A DNA stretch of 64,000 bases from Casuarius casuarius. Its lineage: Eukaryota > Chordata > Aves > Casuariiformes > Casuariidae. Both the position numbers and the translations under genes were made by a program. The notes beneath the pieces are model-generated. The model did not search any database. It saw only the letters and a list, made by a program, of their open reading frames with translations, and had not been told where the DNA came from. The stretch spans positions 982,498 through 1,046,497 of the forward strand of contig PTFA01000278.1 in the NCBI GenBank assembly GCA_003342895.1, in the 5' to 3' direction. Positions 41,314 to 52,750 of this stretch are shown here, in pieces; position 1 is the first letter of the stretch, and each line of letters opens with the position of its first letter.

Positions 41314-44300
41314 GTGTGTCAGTGAATTTCTGCATCTCACAAGAGTGAGCAAGGGTCACCAGCAAGTTACTTGGAGNGTCACTTAGGCAAGCAAACTGAA
41401 AATGCTCGTGTGCTAGTATGGTTAGGCACATCTAGAGGCACAAGGAGGACTTGGGCTGCCCTCGATATTCAAGGGCATTCAAACAGACTAGACTTTTCCT
41501 GGAACAGCACGTTGCAGCCTGACCTATAGAAAATGGATCTTCAGCAGGGAAAAAAGCCCGTATAGAAAATACTTCAGCAAGAGAAAGAAAAGATCTAAAC
41601 TCNCAGGACCTGCTTTTGNNGAAAGCCTTACTGGNTATCCACATCCTTGCACTTAAAAANGGCTAAGAAAAGCNGAACAAAATGTTCNTTCTCTTCAAGA
41701 AAGAGAAACTTACAGGCAGCTAAAAAAGCCAGTACAGGCAGGCTTTGAAACTCCAGCTCTTTGCTGCCTAAACTACAGTGCTGCTAGGATAGACCTAAAT
41801 ATGTAAGCGATACAAGGATAGTACAAACTACAGTGCCTCCTCAGGATTCTTCGAGAAAACTCCTTTCTCCTCAAATTTTAAATGAATCTAAATGAAACCT
41901 GTCTCCCCAGTAACCCCATTTCAGACAGCCCCAGCACTGCTGGCCCCGCTCCCTTTTAGGGTGACAGGAAAGGCCCCTGGCCCTGCTTCCAACCCAGCAC
42001 CTAANGCACAGCCAGGGGCTGTCGCCACCAAGGGGTAATGCTCTCCNTGCCAGGCTCNGAGGNGACAGAGCCATCNGCTCAAACAAGGTTTTAGTTAAAA
42101 NGACAACNTTTAACTGGACACACTGTATTGAGCAGTGCTAGCTTTTCATCTTTTTTCTAGGGCAGGTATTTTGCTAATGCCCTGGTTTCCAAAATTCAGT
42201 ATTCTTGCATTGTATTTGCACTATTCTCTGTAAGGTAAGGGACCTTAAAATCAGTGATCTTATTGTCCTTCTGTAGCCATCGATTTTCCTCCCCACGACC
42301 TACTCCACCAGGGGTCATTTGTGGGCTGGTTGGTGAGTTTGGCCAAAAGGAGCTTCACCACCTCAGCCATCAGAAATAGCAGAGACTGCAGCAAGGAGTG
42401 AGGTGGAGTTTGGGTTTCTGAATGCTAGGCACCTTCTCCAACCCCAGCTCTTCCTAGAGATCCTGATTTCCACCTCTCAGGGCAATTTGCCACCAGCACT
42501 GCAACAAAGCATCCTCACCTATGGTCACGCAAATCTACTGCACCTGGACACAGTGACTCAGATGACTGCTTCCTATCTCACAGNCCTGTGTTGTTGCTTA
42601 GCAGTCAGTATTTGCTTCTTCCTCAACACAGTTTTACCCTCAGGCTAGCATCCTCCATCTCTTCGTGCTCCAGCACTTCTGCTTGACCCCATGGAAGAGC
42701 CATGCTAGCTCCAGGGTGGTCCTATCGCTCACTGGAAGTCACCCCAAGCATCAGCTTTCCCAGTCGGTTCTTCTCCCACCTCTAACCTCACTAAGACAAG
42801 CAGTCACCTGGTCTGCTTGCCCTTAAACCTGGCACTGGTACCAGTTAGTGCCAGGGGAAAGTGAAATTGCTGACAAAGTGAAAAAGCTGGATACTCAGCT
42901 CAGGAAAGAGTAGTCCCATGGACATAATCGATTAGGTCTATGAAGAGTATTTTCACAATTATCTGCCTCACTTCATTTCCTTAAATAAAGAGCAAAAGGA
43001 GAATGAAACATATCAGATNTAAATACTGACTGTTTCCTATACCTTATAGTTTTCTCTTGATCTCTCCTAAGCTCATTTGCCATTACTCTCTCTGTCTTCC
43101 CTTCAGAGGCTCAGTCACTGTTTGACCCCTGCAGGTACAGGCTGCAGGAGCTTAAAAACCAAAGACTAGAACAGCCCGATCTTCCGATCTTTACAGGCTT
43201 ATTGCCTCATCAGACTTCCTGGGGCACTTCAGGAGGGCTGAAAGCAGATGCCCACTCTGAAACCCNAGCAGGAGAGTTTCTTGAAGACCTNTCAGTACAA
43301 CNCAGCAATGTTGGACCAGAAGGCTANGTTAACTTGGGTGTGGTGTTGTATTCATTTAACATAGTGCTGAGACTAACTGTACTTTGCCTCTCAGCTAGCT
43401 CCAGTTTCATGCTGCCGCACCAACAAGGCGTTGTGGCTTTTGGATCACCTCTGCCTCACTTTTCACTTCCTCAGAGCACATGCGGAGCACACGTAGTGTT
43501 ATCTGCACCTGACTCTACAGGTGTGCCTCAGAGTATATTGATTCTGCTTTTAAGAGAGATGCATTCCTGCAGAGTTTGGGATCTACCAAAGGAACTCATA
43601 CACTTTCAACCTCCTGCAAAATCTGGTTAGAGTGAGATATCGAAAGGCATCTATTACTACAGTTGATACCAGAAGATGAGGCATTTCATTGCTGCTTTAG
43701 GCTGAACTCACTTCACATACTGAGGTCTCTTTGTGCCTCTCCAGTCCCCGCATCAATCACCTCCCTCCAACGCCCTACTCCCACCCCTGCAAATTCAGAG
43801 ATTACTTAGGAGTAAATCCATCCTCCCACCCCTTGGTTTCTCTGTGCTTCTACATTATTCCCATCTTTTTCTTCCTCAGCAAGCCAGGGACTTTGTGCCT
43901 TCCCCATTTTTTCTTGTCTTTCCNCAGCAGAAGTTTTCATTTTTATACACTGACAATTGCTTGATACTTTACCCTTTAGGTAAATATGAAGTCATGATGC
44001 TGTCTTCCTGTGTACTCAAACCCAGGGCTTTTCTTTGATTGTTTAGCAGTGCTTCAGGCTACACACCTCAGAATTAAGTTTCAGGCATTTTCTTCCTCCA
44101 TAAAGCCTCTGTAGCTTTGGAGTTGAAAATTGTCTTCAAGTGGTACTTATTGAAATACAGTCCAAGTCCCATCCATCTTGGTATTATCCTTGATAATAGG
44201 TCTCTGACTCACCATGGCCATCAACTTATCTGGCTGCCAAAGCCGAGGCTAAAGCTATCTGCTATCTTATGGGCCCTACNCAGATTTCTAACACCTCTCA

Positions 44301-45870
44301 CACTAGCCTCAGCAGCAGACTCAGTGCTTCGGTCTGGACTTCCATGTCCCACGTTCTCCTTGACGGTGTGCAGCTTTCTTCTGTTACGTGCATTATGCTA
44401 AGAATCGTATGGTCTATACTGGGAGCCTGCAAACGACCCTGTTCAGTCCAGAGGCATTGCTAGACTCAGAGGGTTTATAAAATGTTCTGAACTGCAGGCA
44501 GGGTGGGATATGTGCTGACATTGTTGCAGACTGTCTCCTAGCCACATTGAATGTGGACCCAAACCTCGGTTTGTCACTGAGATAGCCATGGCTCAGCTTT
44601 TTTAGCAGTGCATTTATCAATAATCATTATAATTTATTATTTTATTGTTATTCCACCTTCTTCCGCCCTTGTGTCATACTGTGCACATACTCACTTTTCT
44701 ACACTGTGCCTCTCTTCATAGTAAAATGCCCACCATTTCCTCTAGTGGGAAGGGGCTCTATGTGTCTCCGTTTCTGCCCTCTCCTCCTTTCACTTGAAAT
44801 TTTTGCTTTCCTTTATTTCATTCAAGGCTTTTAAACTACTTTGCAATAACAGGCAGAACAAAAAATGNAGTGATTTGCTGCATGGGGCTAATGGATCCTG
44901 CCAGCCAGTCCATCCACTTGCAGAAGTCATATGCATTTGAACCTGCTGGATGTGCTAAACAACATGCNAAGCTCAATCTGCACCCCACTTCTACTTTAAT
45001 CTATTTTTTGATTTTCAGCAAAATCAAAAGCCTACTGTCTTTTGTCCACTGGTCCACAACTGCTCGTTCATCAGACATTCATTTTGCCATTGTTAAGACT
45101 GCCTGGATCAAAATACAGAATTGCTTGCTGAGACCTGTAGCGTTCCACAGCAAACTTTCTGTGCATTAAGTGTGACCCTCAAATCCCCTTGACATTTAGT
45201 TGCTGAATAACACATCGAATAAAGTCTATGNAAAGCATAACCAAGGTCTTAGTTTTCTTTAGGCGTAAAATTACCATGCGGCACATCAGAGCCTTCCTGT
45301 CGGAGGGAAATGGTAAGTGATAGCACTGGGGAGAACCATTTTACAGACCTTCTTNGCAGACATTCATTTTATTCTCCTTTGTATTCAGAGTTTGTTCCCT
45401 TAGAGACAGAGTAACGGTGTTCAACTAGCTAGTACAAAATTGCCATAAGAATACCTTCTTGCTACACCTGTGTGTAGCACATCTCTGAATTTGCACATCT
45501 CTCAGCTTTTCTTATTTATAATCTATTAGGAGTACAGATCTAGATCTGTTTTTGGAGCAGAGTGCTCAAACTAACATTTGACTAAATTATTCTCCTCATT
45601 TGCAATGAGCAGTCCAGAAGTGAATGAGAAGTCTAGACTTAGCGAATCTCAGGATATCATTTATATTTTCCTTTATTACAGCAACTCTATACTTATCATT
45701 TAAGAGTGTGGAATTTGAGACAATCACCAATTTGTCCAACTTTGTGAATAACAAAAGTTAAGGAGGCACATTTTAAAAACAACTTAGGAAAAGCCAGCAA
45801 GAAGTGGGAAGGCAAATGAACAAAAAACGCTGTAAGACAATCAAAACCATATTTTATTCTTTCATTTCAG

Positions 45871-45954
45871 AAGCAAAAAAAGAGTTACAATCCTGTGATC
45901 CTTCATGTAGGACCTGTGACAAAGATGCTAACATGTGTACTTCATGTCCAGAAG
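45871..45954 (+). CDS. PCSK5: PCSK5 PC5B exon 8 (84-bp small exon)
   Basis: 84 bp, phase 1-1, between TTCATTTCAG and GTAGGA. It encodes EAKKELQSCDPSCRTCDKDA, then CTSCPEG. Mammals have LRKLQPCHSSCKTC and LCTSCPKG. It is the second 1-1 exon of its cassette, matching the 69-bp exon 4 in position and phase. Confidence 0.92.
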
Positions 45955-46445
45955 GTAGGAGACTTTCAGCCTCTTTGGGCAGTTTTTGCAAGTGGCTAAA
46001 ATACTCTGTATCCTAAACACTTCCAGGGACTAGTTTGGTCAATGTTCAGTAGAAAGTTCTTTGGCAGCTTGAAGCATGAGAAAGTGAAGTCAAACACATA
46101 CCAACTAGGAATAAAGCACGTGCCCTTAGCAATAAGGGTTAAAAAAAAATGAGGTGGATGTTGTTGCTTTCTTTTCTATTCAATCAAAAGTTGTAGAAGT
46201 GATGGAGGAATTACTGAGTATGGGTTTCAGGAAAGTTGTAACAGATAATGATGAGGATCCTTTCTAACCTTGCATTTCAGGAGTGGCTGTGCAAACTATT
46301 TTGGGAAACAGTTTAAAGAATATTTCAGTCGTGTTTTTAACCATCAAAAAGTTAAGCTTTTGGGAAGTTTAAAGGGTTTTTTTATAGCCACCCAAGACAA
46401 GATTCTCTTTGATCCCTTTCTCCACTTGGGTTGCTGTTTTGCCAG
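45955..46445 (+). other. PCSK5: Intron (491 bp); nothing recognised
   Basis: An AT-rich intron ending in TTTTGCCAG. Confidence 0.85.
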
Positions 46446-46641
46446 GAAAATTTCTTAGCCATGATACCTGTGTCTCTCAATGCCCTCAACAAACTTTTGG
46501 CAATGTGGAAAGCGGAAAGTGTGAGATGTGCTTGGACGATTGCGAGGTGTGCTCCNACCCCTGGCACTGTCAGAAGTGTCAGTCCCGACTGGACCAGCCA
46601 CTCTTCCTCCACAAAGGCAGGTGCTTTCAGGAATGCCCCGA
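46446..46641 (+). CDS. PCSK5: PCSK5 PC5B exon 9 (furin-like repeat)
   Basis: 196 bp, phase 1 at the start and 2 at the end, between TTGCCAG and GTAAGT. It reads GKFLSHDTCVSQCPQQTF, then CEMCLDDCEVC, CQKCQSRLDQPLFLHKGRC and CPE. The (P)LFLHxGRC motif and the CVS.CPQ.T start are shared with mammalian PC5B. N at 46556 hides one residue. Confidence 0.94.
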
Positions 46642-47516
46642 GTAAGTAATTTTTTAAACTTATTCCTATTTGATGACTGTTCATTAATTTATCTCTGTGC
46701 TCCTTCTTTGTGTAGCTCAGATTCATTATAAACCTTTCAAGGAGAGAACTTAAGGTAGGCTAAGACACCAGAAACTACCACGTGTTAAAAGCCGTCTTCA
46801 GCTAGCTTAAAGTAATAGCATTTGCTCTTGACCAAAATCGCAAGTGAGACTAATCATGACTATGGTAAAGACTATGTCTGATGGTAAAGCTCCCATTGAC
46901 TTCAGTAGGACCACAGTACTGTCCTCAAGGTGGTTCTTTNTGGCAATTGAAAATAATCCCCTAGTCCTTCTCCTAACCCGCTCCTTTGCTGTCACCAAAT
47001 GCAGGTACTTCTCATGCATCCTGTTGCAGTTTTTTTATCCCAGCCTTCACACTTCCCAGGTTTCTCTTCTCTTTTTTCCCTCTAAGGCCACTATATTTAG
47101 GTTAATTAGGTTATATTACTCTTTCTATTCCTGATAGTATTGCTGAGGGNCAGCTGAGCAAGACTGCAGACTGTGTCTTCCTTTTCCCAAACATTATATA
47201 TTTTCCCATCTTATATAAGGGGGAAACCAGAGAAAAAGCAAGGAAGGAAGTCCAGCAACCCCTAGAGTAGGTACAAGAATAAGGGAAGGACANACTCCCT
47301 TCGTGGTGTTAACCATGGAGGTCTTCTGCTTGCATGAGGGAATGTAATGGATTAGAGGATAGACAATAGATTGTTAAGAAATATTTTTGTTTCAGTGAAA
47401 TATATCTGCTGGGAAACTGATATATACAAACATAATTCTTGCAACCTGTGTCACTGGACTATTCTACAAACATACTCTGACCAGCAGTTTGCTTTGTGTT
47501 TGTTTTAATTCAATAG
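46642..47516 (+). other. PCSK5: Intron (875 bp); nothing recognised
   Basis: No repeat or exon seen. It ends in TTTTAATTCAATAG. Confidence 0.85.
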
Positions 47517-47734
47517 GGGATATTTTAATGACTCTGGGACTTGCAAGGAATGCAGTGGATCCTGTAAGACGTGCATGGGAAGTGCCACCAAATGCCAGTC
47601 CTGTGAAAGNCCTTTGCTTCTGGAGCNGTGGGAATGTAAACATACCTGTTCNGAGAAGTATTTTGCTTCTGAAGGAATCTGCAAACACTGCCCTCCAATG
47701 TGTCAGGAGTGCATTCACAATCAAATGTGCAAAG
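47517..47734 (+). CDS. PCSK5: PCSK5 PC5B exon 10 (two furin-like half-repeats)
   Basis: 218 bp, phase 2 at the start and 1 at the end, between AATTCAATAG and GTATTA. It completes Glu and reads GYFNDSGTCKECSGSCKTC, then CQSCE, CKHTCSEKYF and CKHCPPMCQECIHNQMCK. Mammals have G.YAEDG.C..C...C.TC and CKHCPEMCQDCIHE..CK. Three Ns (47610, 47627, 47652) fall in codons but break nothing. It closes the second cassette and has exactly the length and phases of exon 14. Confidence 0.94.
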
Positions 47735-48795
47735 GTATTACAAGGAACTTCTCATGACTTAGTTAAAATGAGATAGATTTAGAAAAACAGACAGATAGAA
47801 ACATATATCTGAAAAGAAATTCCATAACGAGCAAAAATGAAAAAATGTGTGTACATATCATTGCTAAACTGCTAAAATAGAGGCTAAGCAACCTGTGCTT
47901 TGTCACGAGACTCAGTTGAGAATGGTTATCTGCAAAGATGTTTCACACTGCTTTTTCTGTTCTTTTTGTATTTCAGGAGATTCCTGTTGGTTTGATTCTA
48001 TTTCTGATTTAGCAAATGACAGGTCTTTCCATGCCTAAATTCTTTAACATTTACACCAGTGTGCAATACAAAATGTTTCTTTCCTAGTTTGGTTTAACTA
48101 CATCTCTTTGCCATTTTTGCAAACCGCTACTCAGGATAGAGGACAAAGCCTCTGTAATAAAACATATCTAGTAATGCTCAGAAGTCCTCGTAAGTCTGAC
48201 TGCACACCCAAAAATTTAAGGGGTAGTTAACCCTTAATGAGCGAGCCATTCTGGAAACATCATGGATGAAAAAGAATCATAAACAAAGCTATTAAACTAG
48301 GCAGTTATAATAAAATTAATAGCTGAACCCCTACCCCAAATCCTAACACCATCGCAGCTCCCTGCAAAGTCAAACATCCAAGTGCAAATATTCCAGCCAG
48401 ACTCATATTTTAATAATAAAGCAAAAAAACCTTCCAATCTGGACATCCCTAATTTTGCAGGAAGTTCGTAATCCAGATATAGCATCTCATCAGAAGCCCT
48501 TCTCTATTTAGTGGCAGNGTGGTTTGGTTAATATCAGCAAAGCTNAGTAGCNGACTTGGTTTCTCAGTCCCTCAANGTAGCGCAGAAGATATTGCATGAG
48601 NTTTGGGCTGTTANGGGCAGATTGGAGGGGAAAGAGTCAAAGGAAAAAACAATCCACTCCCAAGTTGTCCGTTTATCTCCTATTAGAACAGGCACTGCGG
48701 GATTTATGGTTTCCCAGGATTTCTTCACTCCCTCACTTACCAAAGTCAGAATTAGCTGCGCCTGTGCCTGACCCGTTGCCTCTGGTTCTCCGCAG
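47735..48795 (+). other. PCSK5: Intron (1.06 kb); nothing recognised
   Basis: No exon or mobile element seen. It has several Ns at 48518-48614 and ends in GTTCTCCGCAG. Confidence 0.85.
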
Positions 48796-49032
48796 TGTGC
48801 ATGGATGAGTTCTTCCTGCACGAGGGGAGGTGCGTGGAGGATTGCCCCTCTCGCTTCTACGGCGAAGACAAGCAGTGCTTCCCCTGCCACAGAGACTGCA
48901 AAGATTGCGATGGGCCCGACTCAGACGACTGCAATGAGTGTGCCGTCAGCTTCTTCGTCCTGTACAACGGGAGGTGTTTTGAAGAATGCCCCGAAGGGAC
49001 TTACTATGAAGAAGCGACTGAAGATTGCCAAG
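48796..49032 (+). CDS. PCSK5: PCSK5 PC5B exon 11 (furin-like repeats)
   Basis: 237 bp, phase 1-1, between TCTCCGCAG and GTTGGC. It reads VCMDEFFLHEGRCVEDCP, then CFPCHRDCKDC, CNECAVSFFVLYNGRC and EECPEGTYYEE. Mammals have FFLHDDMC..SCP, CVPCHKDCLEC and YDGLCLEECPAGTYYE. The donor GTTGGC is weaker than the other donors of this gene, but the frame and homology require the exon to end here. It opens the third cassette. Confidence 0.94.
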
Positions 49033-49533
49033 GTTGGCAGCCTTGTTTTCTCCAAAAGAGTATTGAGATGCAAGTAGAACCGGCTGGATATTATTCCTAA
49101 AAAGTCTGTGGGTTGCCAGTGTAGCTGTGAGTGTCCTGAAAACAGAGGAGGTCACAAAGGCATGATCACACATACTTTAGAACAGGAAAAATTAGAGAAA
49201 GCTGAGAGGGAGTTAGCAAAGCTAGAGTTGTTCAAAATTACATGCAGCCGTGCCGGGAAAGAGCTGACTATTGCTAGTGATAGTATGTTGAAAAACCACT
49301 GCTCAGCAAAAGCAGTGCCAGTGCAAAAGGCAACTGAAGGAGTAGGCTGCATAACATTGAAAATATTAACCTGTTTGATTATGCAGAAGCAGAGCTATTG
49401 CTCATTTCACTCAACCTCTCATCCTGAAGTCGTGGTGGCTCCTTGTAAAATTAAAGCTGTTAAAAAAAAAAAAAAAGCAATTATTTGAAATGCAAAAAGA
49501 AATAGTGACATGTCTGCTGTTTGTCCTTTCCAG
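49033..49533 (+). other. PCSK5: Intron (501 bp); nothing recognised
   Basis: It contains an A-run at about 49461-49476 and ends in TCCTTTCCAG. The 126-residue open frame at 49108-49488 has no family features. Confidence 0.85.
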
Positions 49534-49764
49534 CATGCAATACAACATGCCAGACTTGTTCTTCTTCCACTGCCTGCCTTACTTGCAGAAATGGCCTGAC
49601 GCTGAACCACAATGGGCAATGTTTGGCATCCAGATACTGCTCTCGCACTGAGTACNATGATGAGCAAACTCAAACCTGCAAGCCTTGTCATAAGAAATGC
49701 TTTCGCTGCTCAGGACCCACTGAACACCAGTGTCTTAGCTGTGCAAATAATCAACATCTTCTCA
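49534..49764 (+). CDS. PCSK5: PCSK5 PC5B exon 12 (furin-like repeats)
   Basis: 231 bp, phase 1-1, between CCTTTCCAG and GTGAGT. It reads ACNTTCQTCSSSTACLTC, then GLTLNHNGQC, SRTEY, CKPCHKKCFRC and CLSCANNQHLL. The CxTCSSS.(A/T)C.TC, (S/P)EY.DE and CKPCH.KCF.C strings match mammals. The CNTTC segment carries a potential N-glycosylation site. N at 49656 hides one residue. Confidence 0.94.
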
Positions 49765-51380
49765 GTGAGTATCTTGATCCTGCATCTAGATTTTATTTTA
49801 CATTGAAGAATAGGAGAGCATGAACTAGAAGTTTCTGTCCTATTCGTGAAACATCTATGACCACTTCAACCTAAACATTGCAAGGCTGACCTGACAAGTA
49901 AGTAGGTGTAGAGATAATTACTTCTTCAGGGCTACTTGGGATATTTTTTGAGGAGGCCAAAAGCAGACCTTCTAAGTAGCAACAAAGTCTATGGCTAAAC
50001 AAAACTTGTATTTGTTTCATTTACTCCCTATTTATTGGCACATTTGTTTCCTACAAGTAACTTGAAAAAGACAAAAGGGATGTCCTTAGCTCATGGCTGG
50101 TAAGCGCACAGAGTTCACATTTACATGTTGGCTCATTTAATCCCTGCAGAGATTTGATGAACAAAGACATACTTAAGCAGAGAAGTTAAAAAATTGTTTC
50201 CAGNTCATTAGGTCAGTCCCTAGTGGATGGTTGAGATGCAAAACTACTTTTTTGTTCTCTCTTTGGAGCAAAAGACTCTATTGTCTCAGAAACAAGTTGG
50301 TAAAAACTATAAAATCCCAGGACTTAAACTTTCCTTCTTTGCATGTTTAAAAAAAAGCAAACAAAAATTAAAAAATTCATTTAGAGAAAAACTGGTTTAA
50401 ATGATCTGTAATTCAGGAAAAATGTAAAATAAATTTGAATTAAAACACTGACTCTGAGCTGTCTGCATCTAATTCTGATGAAGATTTTGAATTCTTAAAT
50501 TTTTGAGGGCTCGTCTCAGACTTGACGTTATTACTAGCACACCCAGCTTACCATTACCATTGGTGAAGTAGAAGGAAGTGGAGTGAATCTGGAGAGAGGA
50601 AAAAAATGCAAAAAAATTAGAAGTAAGGAAAAGTACCTTCCTTTGCCCATTTGTAATCTGAGCAGCAAAACAATAAGGACAAGCTAGATAATGAGTGCAA
50701 GCTATTAAGAGTAATCACTATTCTCTTAGCTCCATGGGCTTGCAGTTATTTGATTTAGTCCTAGCTTTTCATTCCAGATTTCTATTCTGCTAATGACCCT
50801 CTGAAATCTCAGGCNAACAATGTAATGTACCTAGTGCATTTAGCAGCATTAGAGGTGTGTATTCCCATAACACAAAGCAGCAGCCATGCACAGGGACAAA
50901 GACCAATGAACAAACATCATTAAATCTCAAACTTCTTTCCATAGGATTTACCAAATACACAGAATGCAATGAGCCTGAAAGAGTGCACTTAGAATCAGAG
51001 TGAAACCTAGGGAAAATGGTAATGCAGATAGAGAGATAAAGTTTCCTGATTATTATTTCTTTCTTTGTGTGTTCTGAAAGAAATCACAGCTGCTGTTCAG
51101 TATTACTTATTATGCATTGCATTTATATTTTCTAAAGATTAAAAATGATTTTTTCTGAAGAGCCTGCTAACGTACATAAGACTCAGAAGTGAAGACTAAT
51201 GAAGTGATAAGACTTGGAAGAAACAAAAATTAACTAGCATGTCCTGACATTTCCTTTACTGACTTTGTAACAATCTCTAACAGCATCCCCTGTCAGAGTT
51301 TGCTCCAGCAGAGGTGTATGAGATTTTTATAGCAGCAAATACTGAATATGATCTGTTATTCTGCATTGTTCTCCATGCAG
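49765..51380 (+). other. PCSK5: Intron (1.6 kb); nothing recognised
   Basis: An AT-rich intron with no exon or repeat seen. It ends in TCTCCATGCAG. Confidence 0.85.
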
Positions 51381-51558
51381 ATACCTCCTGCATTGAAACA
51401 TGCCCACAGGGATATTATGCTGACAGCGATGAGGGACAATGTTCCTCATGCCACATCACCTGTGACACTTGCTTTGGAAAACACAGCTCACAGTGCCTCT
51501 CCTGCAAACCAAGCTGGTACAGGAAAGGAAAAGGATGTGTAAACCAGTGTCCAGCTGG
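51381..51558 (+). CDS. PCSK5: PCSK5 PC5B exon 13 (furin-like repeat)
   Basis: 178 bp, phase 1 at the start and 2 at the end, between CCATGCAG and GTAAGG. It reads NTSCIETCPQGYYADSDEG, then CSSCHITCDTC, CLSCKPSWYRKGKGC and CPAG. Mammals have NTTC...CPEGYYAD and C.HCHSSCRTC. The first codon, split across the junction, builds an NTS glycosylation sequon. Confidence 0.95.
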
Positions 51559-52532
51559 GTAAGGTCCAAGATCTTTAACTAAGAGCTACATCACAGAGAG
51601 CGCTTTGAGAAATCCCNTCATTCCGCCTTCAGTCCTATCTTAGCATGAAAATTTCTCATGTCCTCCTAGTACACAGAGGTGGTGTAAAACCTCCCTTTCC
51701 AGTGCAGAACTGGAGAGACAGAGCTGGTGCCCAAGCTGGAACCAGCTCGATGTGATGTGGCCATTCTTAAAAGCTCCAAGGACGCTTTAAGATGATGTTT
51801 ATACAGAACAGCATGAAACAGAGTAAAAACTAAGTTATCCCTCAATTAGTCAGCTGGAGCGCAGGAAGCAGTGTAACTTGCTTCAAGCATCATTGCAGGC
51901 TCTGCCTAGCCTGAAGTTTGGATGTGGTTACTTTTGTTTCNCATTGAGTGAATGTTTATAATAGATTGTAACAAAACCGACCATTAAAACATTATTTAAC
52001 TGAGGACTCATAATTTTAGGCAGCAACTTCATTAATATGAGTCTGCAACAACTATACCTCAATACAACCACTCTACAGCTATTCTTCTTTTTCCCTGACT
52101 GCACAATTTAGATGAACAAACTGTTTCCTTCTTGGTGTCCTTTGGCTGGGTCTGTTTGTGGGCTGTAAGGAAACATGGAATTACTGAATTCCCGTCTGAC
52201 AGCTGGGCATCAGAAGCGGTGAGGAATTAAATGCTTGTCCAACAACTCACAGGATGCTTGTGGTAGAGCCAAAACCAGAGTTTAGGATTTCTGAGTCATG
52301 TCTGTTTATTTGCTTACTTCGTACCTGAATTCACCCTCTATTTCAGAAAGTCTTGCTTTATAGCTGAACTCCAACAGGCAAACGCAGTCTAAGCAAATGC
52401 ACNCTACTTCCACTGAGGTGCAAAAGGTATATGGATGTAACCACAGCAAGAGCTCAGGAGGAAGGATGTTTTGGCCTTTCCTGTCATCTTTAGGCATTTG
52501 CAAAGCCAACACTATCATCTGATCTGTTTCAG
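51559..52532 (+). other. PCSK5: Intron (974 bp); nothing recognised
   Basis: No exon or repeat seen. It ends in GATCTGTTTCAG. Confidence 0.85.
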
Positions 52533-52750
52533 ATACTTTGCACAAAACTCCACGGGATCATGTGAGAGATGCCACAAGAGCTGTAAGGAGTGCATGGGAC
52601 CTCAGCCTACAGACTGCCTTTTCTGTGATACGTCTTTTTACCTGTTGCGTTCCAAGAATGAATGTGTTAGCTCTTGCCCTGAATATTACTACGAAAACAA
52701 GGACAACAACATGTGCGATAGATGTCATCCTTCCTGCCGAACGTGCAAAG
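52533..52750 (+). CDS. PCSK5: PCSK5 PC5B exon 14 (furin-like repeats)
   Basis: 218 bp, phase 2 at the start and 1 at the end, between CTGTTTCAG and GTAAAA. After the split Gly it reads YFAQNSTGSCERCHKSCKEC, then MGPQPTDCLFC, FYLLRSKNEC, CPEYYYE, CDRCHPSCRTCK. Mammals share GRCERC..SCK.C.GP.PTDCL.C and LLRSK.EC. It contains an NST sequon. It closes the third cassette. Confidence 0.96.

Larger units (their letters stand above)
32388..45870 (+). other. PCSK5: Large intron (13.5 kb) with a CR1 remnant and simple repeats
   Basis: No exon was recognised on either strand. It contains a CR1-like fragment (33416-33890), a TG microsatellite (35137-35176), an A-run (41296-41313), N-dense patches (34143-34171, 38566-38708, 41596-41690, 42004-42108) and a moderately GC-rich stretch (about 42280-42860) without coding homology. 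Confidence 0.75.

Noticed and set aside
43202..43630. 142-residue open frame, + strand
   Set aside because: Inside the 13.5-kb intron, no cysteine repeat, no splice sites that keep the PCSK5 frame.
49108..49488. 126-residue open frame, + strand, between two exons
   Set aside because: Lies wholly in a 501-bp intron and ends in a lysine run from an A tract.
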